Positions 51,039 through 60,948 of a stretch of 64,000 nt of DNA are shown in pieces. Numbering within the stretch: the stretch's first letter is position 1; each line of letters begins with the position of its first letter. The DNA is from Cryoendolithus antarcticus. Lineage: Eukaryota; Ascomycota; Dothideomycetes; Cladosporiales; Cladosporiaceae. A program made the translations under genes and the position numbers. The stretch covers positions 806,001 through 870,000 of the forward strand of contig NAJO01000017.1 of assembly GCA_002077065.1 (NCBI GenBank). Direction: 5' to 3'. Under the pieces are notes generated by a model. That model was not told where the DNA came from. It ran no database searches and saw nothing but the letters and a program-made list of their open reading frames with translations.

Positions 51039-52638
51039 ATGATGGCGGACAACTCGCACTTGGAGCCTCTGGTGCCATCGCCCCCGCCCTCGCCAAAGAA
51101 GGCAATAGCCCATGGCCATACTGAGGTACCCAACGGATCCACTGATGAAGACGACGACCGCCGCGAGGACTTGACAGATGACGAGAAGGCCCTCGAGCGA
51201 CGGCTGCGCCTCAAGGTCGACCTCAGGCTCTGCACGATTGCCGTGAGTTGTTCGCCATATCTCCGTTCTTCGTCTTAATATTACGTTATCCGACGAACTT
51301 GGAAACGCTACGAGGCACTCTTGATTCTAATGAAACGAGTAGGGAGTTCTGTGCTCGCTCAATTTACTTGATAGCGGCGTCATCTCCTCCGCCTCAGTGA
51401 CCTCCATGATTACCGACTTGGACCTCACAGGCAACCGCTACTCAATCAGTATCTTCATCTTCACGATCGCGAGCATTGCCTTCCAGCTGCCGAGCACCAT
51501 CGCAGTCCGCACATTCGGGCCTCGAATATGGTTTCCCATCATCACTTTCTCCTTCGGCTTGATCACAATGTGTACTGCTTTCGTCACAACATGGAAGCAG
51601 ATGATCGCTCTTCGCATCCTCCTAGGCATGGCCATGTCAGGAGTCTACCCAGGCCTGACACTACTTATAAGCTCCTGGTATCCACGCAAGGAGCAGCAGG
51701 TTCGCTTTGCTTTCCTGCAATCCGGCCAAGTCATTATCCTCGCCACGGGCAGCATCGTGAACTTTGGCCTCAATAAGCTCAATGGTCGTGGTGGACTGAA
51801 AGGCTGGCAGTACATGTTCCTAGTCCAGGGCCTCATAGCCTGTATGTTCGGCCTATTGACCCGAGCGTGGATCATCGACTTCCCTGAGAACGCGCACAAT
51901 TCTCTGTACTTCCTCACGCCCGAGGAGCAGAAGCTCGCAGTCTCCCGCATACAGCGCGATCGCAAGGACGTCGAAGCTGAGCCGTTCACCTGGTACGCTG
52001 TCTTGAGGCACGCAGGAGATGCCAAGGTCTACGCATTTGCTGTACTCTTCTTTTGCCTCAATCTTGTTTCGACATCTTTGTCCTACTTCCTCCCCATAAT
52101 CCTTCAGAATGGCATGGGCTTCTCCGCCGACAAAGCCATCCTCCTGTCCGCGCCGCCCTACTACTACGCCGTCATCCCGGTCCTCCTCTCGTCCTTCATA
52201 GGCGATCGCTACAATACCCGCGGACCGATCATAGCTTTCAATTCGCTCTGCCTCATTCTCGGGTTCTGCTTATTGGGCTTCGCTAGCGACACCACAGCAC
52301 GCTACATCGGCGTCTACCTGGCCACGGGCGCCTATATATCGAATTGGGCCGCGTTGTCGGCGTATCAGGCTAACAACATAGCGGGTCAGTGGAAGAGGGC
52401 TTTCACTGCTGCTACAGTAACGGCTTTCAATGGTGCTGGAGGCATCGCGGGGAGTTATATCGTCAGGCAGAAGGAGGCACCGAGGTATACGACTGCAGTG
52501 TGGATTTCGATTGGGAGTCATTTGGTGATTTTAGGAGTTGTGGGGCTGTTCACGATGGGCTTCTGGTTTGCGAATCGGAGGCAGAGGGCAGGGAAGGTGT
52601 TGCTTGAGGCAAGGGAGGGCTTCAGGTACACTTACTAA
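51039..52638 (+). CDS. MFS transporter, anion:cation symporter family (Dal5/Tna1-like)
   Basis: Exons 51039-51242 and 51343-52638, with a 100-nt phase-0 intron, give 499 residues. The cytoplasmic amino arm ends ERRLRLKVDLRLCTIA, then TM1 reads GVLCSLNLLDSGVISSASV, close to the family form (xxLxxLDRxNIxNA). Further marks are LRILLGMAMSGVYPGLTLLI, SSWYPRKEQQVRFAFLQSGQ (the ACS signature WY.r.E...R), FLVQGLIACMFGLLTRAWII, and FLTPEEQKLAVSRIQRDRKD before the central loop. Twelve TM segments are expected. Relatives import allantoate, nicotinate, pantothenate or other carboxylates by proton symport. Substrate unassigned. Convergent with an amino-acid permease gene. Confidence 0.93.
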
Positions 52639-53104
52639 GGTCTTCGGATGTGCTGAAGTACTTTGAACGACGAGGAGCATAGTCCAGGGTGCGCTGGACT
52701 GGAAGGGACTGTACTCTGGGCTGGCTAGATGATCCTGCTATCGTCCAATGATTGATCAGCTGACAACAGTCAAGACGAAACAGGAGTTTGCGATGGAACT
52801 CGAGTGATTCAGACGGTAAACGAACCGTATGACAGACACCATCTTCGGCCGCGATACATGAAGGATGTGCATCAAAGCTTCCAGAGCCTGGCAGCACATG
52901 GGGCCTGATTCGATATCGTAGCATTTCAAGGACTCCTTGATGATGCCGCGATCGGGAACAGTCCGCTCACGAAGGCATGACTGACGACAATATAGCACCA
53001 AATATTGACCAGACCGCAGAAAGGAGGAGAGTCCGCGTGCTCGTTTCTCCGTTGCCATGCTTCATCTCCAGAGACCTGCACGTAATATATCACATCTTGT
53101 CCTC
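52639..53104. other. Intergenic between convergent transporter genes
   Basis: 466 bp of facing 3' flanks. Nothing recognised. Confidence 0.4.
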
Positions 53105-54946
53105 TCAAGTCGTCTTCCCCTTCCCATCCACAACGACAGCCTCCCCATCCTCACTCCCACTCCCGGCCTCCTTCCCCTCAATCACAGCCCCTTCATTGCC
53201 CAACATCATATGCTGTACATTGACCTTTGGCCCCTTGAACCACTTCCTCGCACTCACAAGCCACCAAATCATAACCAGAATCATTGGCCCGCCATAAACC
53301 ACAGCCGTCCAGTTCATACCGCTCGCGTCCAGATTACTTCCCGTCACAGAGGGCAAGCAAAGAATCGGCACCATGAGCGCCACGAATGCGCTCGCCACTA
53401 CCCCAATGGGAATACTAAACCGACCCAGATTCCAAGGGCCAGGGCGGAAGTTATTCCCGACGAAGAAGACGCGGATAAAAATCGGGATCGTGAAAGCCAC
53501 AAAAGCGGCGAGGGCACCGATGGAGAAGATCGCGCCGATTGCGATGGAGCCGCCGAAGATCAGGAGCAGGACCAGGCAGCCAACGAGGCAGTTGAACCAG
53601 ACTGCGTTGACGGGCGTTCGCGTGCGAGTGTTGACTTTCTTTAGCAAAAAGGAGAAGGGGAGACAGTCGTCGCGGGCGTAGGCAAAGGTTACGCGGGAGC
53701 TGGGGTGGAATGTGTTAGCATTGGACAAGCGTGGATTGCGATGAGAGGATTGACTTACGCGGCGATCATGCAGCCCTGCCCCATGGCGAAGCCGGCTATG
53801 ATTGTTAGGCTGAGGACTGCGAGGACTACGGGTTTGGGCAGGACGTCTACGAGGTAGGCGGCGAAGGGCTGCCCGAGATCGGAGCTGAGGACAGTATCGA
53901 TGTCGACGACTGTGTAGGCCACCACGAGCTGCAGGAACCAGCCGAAGATGCCGCCGGTGGCCGAGGTCATGAAGATAGCGCGTGGAGAGGCAATGTTGGC
54001 GTTGCTGCACTCTTCCGCGAGATGGAACGGGCTGTCGTAGCCGCTCATTGTCCAGATCACCGAGATGAAAGACATGAGTACCGAGACTCCGGCGGGGTAG
54101 GAGGTACCTTCGTAGATGTCGCCCCAGACTGCGCTGCTCGGGTTGAACTTTGAGAGACCGTGAGCTGTGCGGTCGCAGGCTGCGGGGATGATAATGATCA
54201 CGATCACGAGAGCGATCATGTTGAAGGTCGAGCCGGCGCTGTTGACTTTAGCGATCCAGCGGGTCGGGAAGGAGGCCATACAGGCGTGGATGATCATGAT
54301 GAAGATCGTCAGAAGGAATGTCTGATTCGAGTCAGCGTGTGCCAGTGGCACAAGTCGATGGACAGCATACCTGGTAGTCATTGGGTACGTAGTCCGGGTT
54401 CTGGATACTGGCCGCGGCCAGAATCATAGCCGCAGTCCCATAGTTCACACTCGGCGCTCCGGTGACTTGCCCAAACCAATTACTCCAACCCGTAAGCCAT
54501 GCCGCCAATGGGCCCCAACGAGGGCCAGCGAGCACAGCCGCAGCGTAGTAAAGACCTCCTGATGTCGGCATACTACTACACAGCTCCGCCATACTAGCAG
54601 CCACACTCTGTATCCCAATCATAGCCACCAGCCAACCCCAGGTCATCCCCGCCGTACCCGCGTAGCCCATACCATAGTACAGCGTCGATGCGAAGGACGG
54701 AAGTAGGCCAAGTACAGCGAAGGACACGCAAAAAGTCGTCCAGAGCGTGAACTCACGCTTAAACTCGGGTTTGTAGCCCAGTGCTGCGAGGACTTCTTCG
54801 TCGGCATCCCATGTCTCACCGTCGCGGGGCACGGGGACGTCGCCGCCAGCAAGGACGGAGGTTACGGGTTCCTCGGCGACGCTGCGTTTGCGGTCGCGCT
54901 GCTGTGCGCCGACGCTTGAGCTCGTGCTGTTGTTACGGGCAGCCAT
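53105..54946 (-). CDS. APC-family amino acid/GABA/choline-type permease
   Basis: Exons 54371-54946, 53759-54321 and 53105-53699, with 49-nt and 59-nt introns, give 577 residues. After a 65-residue cytoplasmic arm (ALGYKPEFKREFTLWTTFCV, the classic start before TM1) come SMAELCSSMPTSGGLYYAAA (consensus amphipathic APC motif) and WGPLAAWLTGWSNWFGQVTG. The hallmark DSPFHLAEECSNANIASPRA lies near the middle and matches the (S/D)E-x-x-NA-x-x-x-PRA motif of GABA/choline permeases (Uga4/Hnm1 type). About 12 TM segments are present. Near the end YGGPMILVMIWWLVSARKWF precedes a charged tail. Plasma-membrane import of amino acids, GABA, choline or polyamines is expected; the exact substrate is not readable. 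Confidence 0.93.
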
Positions 54947-56359
54947 GCTGAAGCTTTGAGCTTAGTCGTATCGCATGTGATGTCTGGTGCTGTGCTGATC
55001 TCGATGGCACTGTAGGAGACTTCAGATGGTAGGAGGGATATGTATAAAGATGCGGAAGACAATCATGAGAAAACAAAAGTACTACCACCTACTTCGCTTC
55101 ACACTGACACAGCTCCGACATCGAGTTGGGTGGTCGAGATAAGGTCCCATTGCACAGCCGTTGTGGCTGCATGCCGACTACCCAGCTTCGCGTGGAAGCT
55201 CTAGTCGGCCTCCTTCGGTCGCAGGGCACCTCGACCACAGCTCTGAACGATAGTGCCGATACCCACGACTTCGCGTGCAAGCTCCAGAAGTGTTGGACGA
55301 GGCGCTGGACGGCAGGCAGTCACAGTCCCGGTCTATGGCCCTGTATCAGCTCTTATCTCTCGAACAGGGGACGGACCTGCATGGGTTTCATGCTCGGGCG
55401 AGGCGGACGGGGCCGTGTGATGTAACGCGATGTGGTAAGCAGAAGCGAAAGTTCGGCGTGCGCTGCTGATAGAGGGCTTCTGCAGTCACTTCTGCAGCTT
55501 CATCACATGCACGCAAACGTGAGATGGGGGGAGGGAAACAGAGGCGATCCTGGGTGGTCACAGATGTTAAGCGCAACGGATCGGCTCTGGCGTCGTGAGG
55601 CATGTTGGATCCACTTGGTGCGACCATGGCGTGCTGCGTGACTCGCTGCTGACTACGCAGTTCTGCTACCAGACAGGATACATGTATGGTCTACGCTTCC
55701 ATGCCTTATATCACACCTAGCAATAAGTGTGTTGAACGTGGCAGAACTGGCCAGAACCACAAGACCGTCCTCGTCACCATTATGAGGCAATGATCGACTT
55801 GTGTTGCATTGCGCTGCATCTTGACTGATACTGCGTCCGCCAATGACACACTACTATGTCTTTCCCATGACTTCGCTTTCTTCAAACTTGGCGAGAAGCC
55901 AAGGCCATATCGTAAGGCTTGATCCGGCGGCCGAGCCAAGCTTTGTCAGATCCACGGTGTTGGAACGAGTGGGCCGTGCGAGGCAGGCACTTTTGGTGCT
56001 CCTGTCAGCGTCGATCTTCGAAGATTATCGCCTGTGTGCTTGTAGGCCTATTGATGCAGGCGCAGGCGCAGTCGTAGTTGCAGACACGGAGAGTGGTCGA
56101 TAGCTTCGTCGTCTGGCTGCGGCCCCCTCGCATTCTCGTACTTGTCGCTTCATCATCGCATGGGGCGGAGCTGGCAGTAGATTGGCGAAAGTGGCGCACG
56201 TCATGCATGCAGCTCTAGAACTGCACATACGCGTCGTTTGCCTGCACCGTGCAAAGCTCGTGAAGTGGATTGCATGGCATGTAAGCAATGGGCTTGTCGT
56301 CCATGCGCTCCGCATCTTTGATTCCCACCCCCTCACTACGCGCGCCCCAGTGAGGCAAC
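54947..56359. other. 1.4-kb intergenic region, divergent promoters, no gene seen
   Basis: It holds the promoters of the permease (minus) and PX (plus) genes. Open frames inside have no conserved features, and no inverted repeat ends or tRNA were noticed. Confidence 0.35.
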
Positions 56360-59300
56360 ATGAGCTCCAACGGCGGCCTCGCAAATGGCTCAGCCTTCGA
56401 CCCAAGGAAGGTACAACTCACGAACCGCACCCCCGGACCTAGCAAGAGCAAATTAGACCGCGCAGGCACAATGGACAGCATGAATGATTTTGTAGACGCG
56501 CCCGAGTCCCAGTCACCTACGACCTACGAATCCTCACAAGTCCATTCCTGTGACCCGCAAGATCCTCAGCAACGCCAGAAACTCGAGCGGCTGCAGTCCT
56601 CCATGTCATACAACTCAAAGATGACAATCCCTCCGCCTGGATCTCTCCTCACGGGAAAGCAAGAGCACTACCTCAAGCGCGAGCTCCTCAGCCAGCAGAC
56701 ACAATGGGAGATTAGAGAGCTCTCACACGCCACAGCATTACAGCGATTCGGCGCACCCTTCCGATCGGATGCAGGCGAAGTACCGCCAGAGGACTCGGAG
56801 CTCCCTCTACTGCGCTACATCTTCGTGCACTTTGTGCGAAACTTCCCGTTTCTCAACCAGGCCAAGGAGAAAGACTTCTGGCAAGACAAGCTGCAAGTCT
56901 TCCTTGAGAACTTCGCGAACAAGCAAATCTCTTCTTCCGAAGACCGGCTAGAAGCGACGAAACGATCAAAGCTAGCGCTCAAGGCGACGAAGCTGGTTGA
57001 GCTTATGATGGTGTCTGGCATTCCCACAGCCTCTGGCTATGAGGAGAGGATTCGCTTCAGCGAGATGGAAGTCGTCGATCGTGGCGCGAACGAAGATGGC
57101 CTCATGGCGAACATACCCGAGGGCAACGAGATTAATGGATGGGATGTCAATGTTGCGGGTGTCAGGACTGTGACTTTGAAGCGACATGTGCGACATCACT
57201 CGCATGCCGAGTTCTTGTTGAGGGTGAAGAGGAATAGTGGAGAGCCATACTACGTGGCGAGGCGGTTTGGCGACTTCGTGAAGATGCACAAGAAGCTACG
57301 GGTTGAGATACCAGGGAAAGTGTTACCACCGCTCCCAAGCAAGAACAAGAGTCATTCAGTGTACGCTGGTGGCGCGGACGATAACGATGCGTCCAGTGTA
57401 AGCTCTCTGTCAACACAGGGGACTGGGCTAGCACCGCCAGATCAGTTGAGTGCTGATGGCGGAGGTGGACTGCGAGCTTGGCTACCAGTCTGGGGCGGGA
57501 GCACGACTGCGCACAAGAGGAATAGCTCGAGGACGTCGCTTACACCTGGGACAGCATCACCAAGAGCGAGCATGGACTCCAGTGCACACTTGACGCCCTC
57601 GAGAGATGCTTCGCCAGCGCCAGGGAAGATGCTAGTGAGAGAAGACCAGAGGGTTTCACTCAGGGCGTTCTTGCGCAATTTTCTACAGAACGAGACGATC
57701 GCTGGCAGCAAAGCAATGGAGGAATTTCTGACTGCCAATCTAACAAAGCTCACAGAGGAAGAGCTGATTGACGTCGAGCGGAGGAAAGACATGGACGAGA
57801 AGCGCATGGAAGAGCAACGGCGTTTCTTCGAGATCGCCAACCAGCGTGCCAAAGAGCTGGATGTGCACATGGAGAAGTTCCGCCGGAAAGTCATCGAGAA
57901 GAACGGGCTCCGAAACCTCTTCGGCGAGATCAAGATCAAGAACAGCATAACAGAGCTCGATCCCGAGTACCGCAAAGTCTGTGAATGGCTAAGGATAGAA
58001 GTGGCAGCGACACTGTACCATCTCTTCCTCGCCGAAGACAACAGTCCCGAGCTGTTCGCACAGCTGAAACGCCTGCACAGTCTCGTGCCCTACACAGCAC
58101 TAAAGCAGGTCATCCGGTTCACCAACCCGGCAGCAGTGATGAAAGGCGTGCTGGACCTCTTCATGGCGCAGCCACTGGGCGCTAAGTCCCTGCTCCAACG
58201 TATGTTCGGCTTCGCGATAGGCGACGGCATCCGGACGTTGCAACGCTCGATCGACACGCTCTCAACAAAGATCGATCGACCGACCTACACCTCCAAAATC
58301 GCCACCTACACCAACGCATCAATACCACTGAAGAACGCGCTCCGTGCCGACGCAGCGGAAGAAGGTGTCGATCTGCTGTTGAAGATCCTGCAAACCCCCG
58401 TCCTCGCCCCCGAACTCACAGAGACCGAGATAGCAGAGTCCTTCAACGCTTATGCAGCCTTCAACACTGCTTTACTCGCCCCTACAGCCGCAGATCCAAG
58501 CATGCGGGAAAGCGCAGAGCTCTACGCGCACCTCAACCATCTCCTCAAACTTCACACGCGGAAGCGGGACAAGGAAGCCATGCTCTCGCTCATTGAAGAA
58601 CCCACGACTCTCCACCTCTTCCGAGACCTCTTCACAATCTTCTACGAGCCTCTAGTCCGCGTCTACAAATCCGCAAACGTCTACAACAGCGTCACCGACT
58701 TCTCCAAATTCGTCGACGACGCCATAATCACAATCGAAAAAGCACAACGGCAAGACGTCTCCGCGGACCCAAACCAAACAGTCCAATCCTTCATAGACGT
58801 GTGCGCCCGGCACGAGGAAAACCTCTTCTCCTTCGTCCACGAAGTCCACTTACATGATAATGGTCTCTTCGACAAGCTCATGGCCTGGATCGAAAATATC
58901 CTCGATTTCCTACGAAACGGGCCCAGAGGAGGAAAGCTAGATATGAACGCCCTGCTCCTCGGCGCCTTGGACTCTCATCTCGTAGACAAAGACCTCGTAG
59001 TCCGCGAAATCAACTCCCTCATCCGCTGGCAAATGGCACGGAAGAAGTGGCATAACGACAAGACTCGGCAAAAGCTCGCCTCTGCCCCTCACCCTAATTC
59101 TGGCTCTGCTAAACCAGGGCTCAATTTCTCGCCCTCGGATTTTGGGCTTAATGCTATGGATCTGCAGGACTTGGACTCGGATTCTGATGGTGAAAGTGAG
59201 GATGATGGAGAGGGCGAGGGGGATGATGAGGAGGCGGATCCGCTTGAGAGTGAGCGGAAGAGGAGGGTTAGGCAGCGGGAGGCGCTCAAGAGGGGGGCGG

Positions 59301-59386
59301 GGGAGCCTAAGAAGCCCGAGATTAGGGAGTTGAATAAGATGGGAGAGGGGTTTGGGGGGTTGTTGAGAGGGGTGCTTGCGGAGTGA
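56360..59386 (+). CDS. PX domain protein with PXB/DUF3818 regions (Lec1/YPR097W type)
   Basis: 1008 residues, no intron. An amino PX-associated helical region (LLTGKQEHYLKRELLSQQTQ; LLRYIFVHFVRNFPFLNQAK) at about 95-225 is followed by the PX fold from about 260 (ISV-like WDVNVAGVRTVTLKRHVRHH; YYVARRFGDFVKMHKKLR; IPGKVLPPLPSKNKS). A low-complexity insert (about 330-430) splits the PX domain before its last helices (LRAFLRNFLQNETIAGSKAM). The rest is a long helical DUF3818-type region (EWLRIEVAATLYHLFLAEDN; MKGVLDLFMAQPLGAKSLLQ; FSFVHEVHLHDNGLFDKLMA) with an acidic tail. Yeast Lec1 belongs to this family and is linked to lipid droplets and sterol distribution. Binding of phosphoinositides by PX is expected from the family. 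Confidence 0.9.
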   Translation: MSSNGGLANGSAFDPRKVQLTNRTPGPSKSKLDRAGTMDSMNDFVDAPESQSPTTYESSQVHSCDPQDPQQRQKLERLQSSMSYNSKMTIPPPGSLLTGKQEHYLKRELLSQQTQWEIRELSHATALQRFGAPFRSDAGEVPPEDSELPLLRYIFVHFVRNFPFLNQAKEKDFWQDKLQVFLENFANKQISSSEDRLEATKRSKLALKATKLVELMMVSGIPTASGYEERIRFSEMEVVDRGANEDGLMANIPEGNEINGWDVNVAGVRTVTLKRHVRHHSHAEFLLRVKRNSGEPYYVARRFGDFVKMHKKLRVEIPGKVLPPLPSKNKSHSVYAGGADDNDASSVSSLSTQGTGLAPPDQLSADGGGGLRAWLPVWGGSTTAHKRNSSRTSLTPGTASPRASMDSSAHLTPSRDASPAPGKMLVREDQRVSLRAFLRNFLQNETIAGSKAMEEFLTANLTKLTEEELIDVERRKDMDEKRMEEQRRFFEIANQRAKELDVHMEKFRRKVIEKNGLRNLFGEIKIKNSITELDPEYRKVCEWLRIEVAATLYHLFLAEDNSPELFAQLKRLHSLVPYTALKQVIRFTNPAAVMKGVLDLFMAQPLGAKSLLQRMFGFAIGDGIRTLQRSIDTLSTKIDRPTYTSKIATYTNASIPLKNALRADAAEEGVDLLLKILQTPVLAPELTETEIAESFNAYAAFNTALLAPTAADPSMRESAELYAHLNHLLKLHTRKRDKEAMLSLIEEPTTLHLFRDLFTIFYEPLVRVYKSANVYNSVTDFSKFVDDAIITIEKAQRQDVSADPNQTVQSFIDVCARHEENLFSFVHEVHLHDNGLFDKLMAWIENILDFLRNGPRGGKLDMNALLLGALDSHLVDKDLVVREINSLIRWQMARKKWHNDKTRQKLASAPHPNSGSAKPGLNFSPSDFGLNAMDLQDLDSDSDGESEDDGEGEGDDEEADPLESERKRRVRQREALKRGAGEPKKPEIRELNKMGEGFGGLLRGVLAE

Positions 59387-59782
59387 TAAGGTGGACTTTG
59401 GAAATGGAGAATACAGGGAGATGATGCTGGCGGTGAAACCCCCGCTCGGTTGGCTTGGAAGGGTATATCCGATCACGTACAAAAGTTGGGTGAGGGAGGT
59501 GGTAGGATGATGACGCTCATGATAGAAGTGGGGAGGAATTGAGGACGTGACGTCCGTAAATAATGTCTGACGTTTGTACATATCGTTCATTGCTTGGTGC
59601 TATAGACGACTATAGTCTCCCATGCATCGTGAAATTGATATGCTCACGTCCTTGACTGCGCGCTGCAAGGCCACGCCCGTCATGGGGACTGCAGCGTTAA
59701 CCTGCCACCATGAGCGTTGCGAGCCAAAACTTCCTACTCGTGGTGGTCGGTCGATATGAGCGATCCGCCCGGCACCCTGAAT
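59387..59782. other. Intergenic between convergent PX and RPS15 genes
   Basis: 396 bp of facing 3' flanks. Nothing recognised. Confidence 0.4.
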
Positions 59783-60540
59783 CTACTTGAGCGGAATGAA
59801 ACGGGACGAGTGCGTAGCACCAATTCCCGGCCTTCCGTGCTTGACAGGCTTGCTGAGAACGCAGTCAGTACTTGGTCCTTTTGCCTCTCACTCTGGCCGA
59901 TCTAGGGCTGATAGCACTTACTAAGAGATCGAGAACTCGGCCAAGTAGTGTCCCACCATCTCAGGCTTGACCTCAACCTGGTTGAACTCCTTACCAGAGT
60001 ACACACCAACGACACTGCCAATCATCTCCGGTACGATGATCATGTCGCGCAAGTGCGTGCGGACTGTGTCTGGCTTCTCGTTGGGACGAGCCTCCTGCTT
60101 CGCCTTGCGCAGCTTCTTGATGAGGCCCATGGGCTTGCGCTTCAGACCGCGGTTGAACCGACGGCGGGCGCGGGCGTGGACGACATCGCGGAGTTGCTCG
60201 GATGAGAGATCGAGGAGCCTGATGGCTGTCAGTATCGACTTATGGTGTGGTGGCCAAGGTTGTGTGTGGCGGCTTGGTGTACGCACTCATCCAAATCGAT
60301 ACCGCGGTAGGAGAACTTGCGGAATGCTCTCTTCTTCTTCAACTCTGTTATGCGAAACCGTGATCAGCCGATATCCTATCTTCCAGCGCCCCTTTTGTGG
60401 CCTGTCCACAGGGTTTTCATCCATTGGTGTGCGTACCGGCTGCCTCCTCGGCGTTCTGTGAGGAGTTGTCAGTACATGGTGCTGGGCGAGAATTCGTGTG
60501 GGTATTCGACGAGACATACGTATTCGCTTGCATCGGCCAT
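59783..60540 (-). CDS. RPS15: 40S ribosomal protein S15 (uS19)
   Basis: Five exons: 60520-60540 (21 nt, MADASEY), 60437-60455 (19 nt), 60287-60344, 59922-60218 and 59783-59852, giving 154 residues. The protein sits in the head of the small subunit near the decoding centre. Joined, it reads [97 protein letters not shown] and ends [12 protein letters not shown], the expected eukaryotic uS19 at full length. The phases close exactly (465 nt). The last intron splits the Tyr codon after FSIS; unspliced, a TAG would end the protein there. Four introns in a 465-nt coding region are far more than its neighbours have. Confidence 0.96.
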
Positions 60541-60948
60541 GGCTGCGATTATCAGTGACGATGTGCAGGATGGAGGTCGTGGATACGGAACAGTGAAGTG
60601 TCGTCGTGAGGTGGTGTGCGCTTTGGCGATTGTGGGATTTGAGGCTTGGCATCAACCGGTGAGGCTGACTCAGCATTGGTTGCGTTAAAACGTCTATCGA
60701 TGCGTACTACAGATAGAAAGCTGACGTATATCTGGCAGCGTGATCAAGTGTATCGTATATAGAGCTGGTGAGACCATCGCTACAGGAATGTGTTGGGATG
60801 TGTGAAGCAAAAGTCTCTAACCCGGCACCTTGCTTTGGTACCCATGACCACGTGATGTGGCTGTAATGTGTCGGTCTACTCTGGTGTCATCGACTGTATT
60901 GCTACCTACGTAGCGCTACGTCCCAGAGTTGCCACCGTCCGGCGCCCT
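60541..60948. promoter_or_regulatory. RPS15 promoter and 3' flank of the RGG gene
   Basis: 408 bp. It contains the promoter of RPS15 on the minus strand. No specific element is claimed. Confidence 0.35.

Noticed and set aside
60345..60436. Possible C/D snoRNA in the 92-nt RPS15 intron (TGGATGA and CTGA boxes)
   Set aside because: The C box has a mismatch, no terminal stem flanks the boxes, and the CTGA can serve as the branch site.
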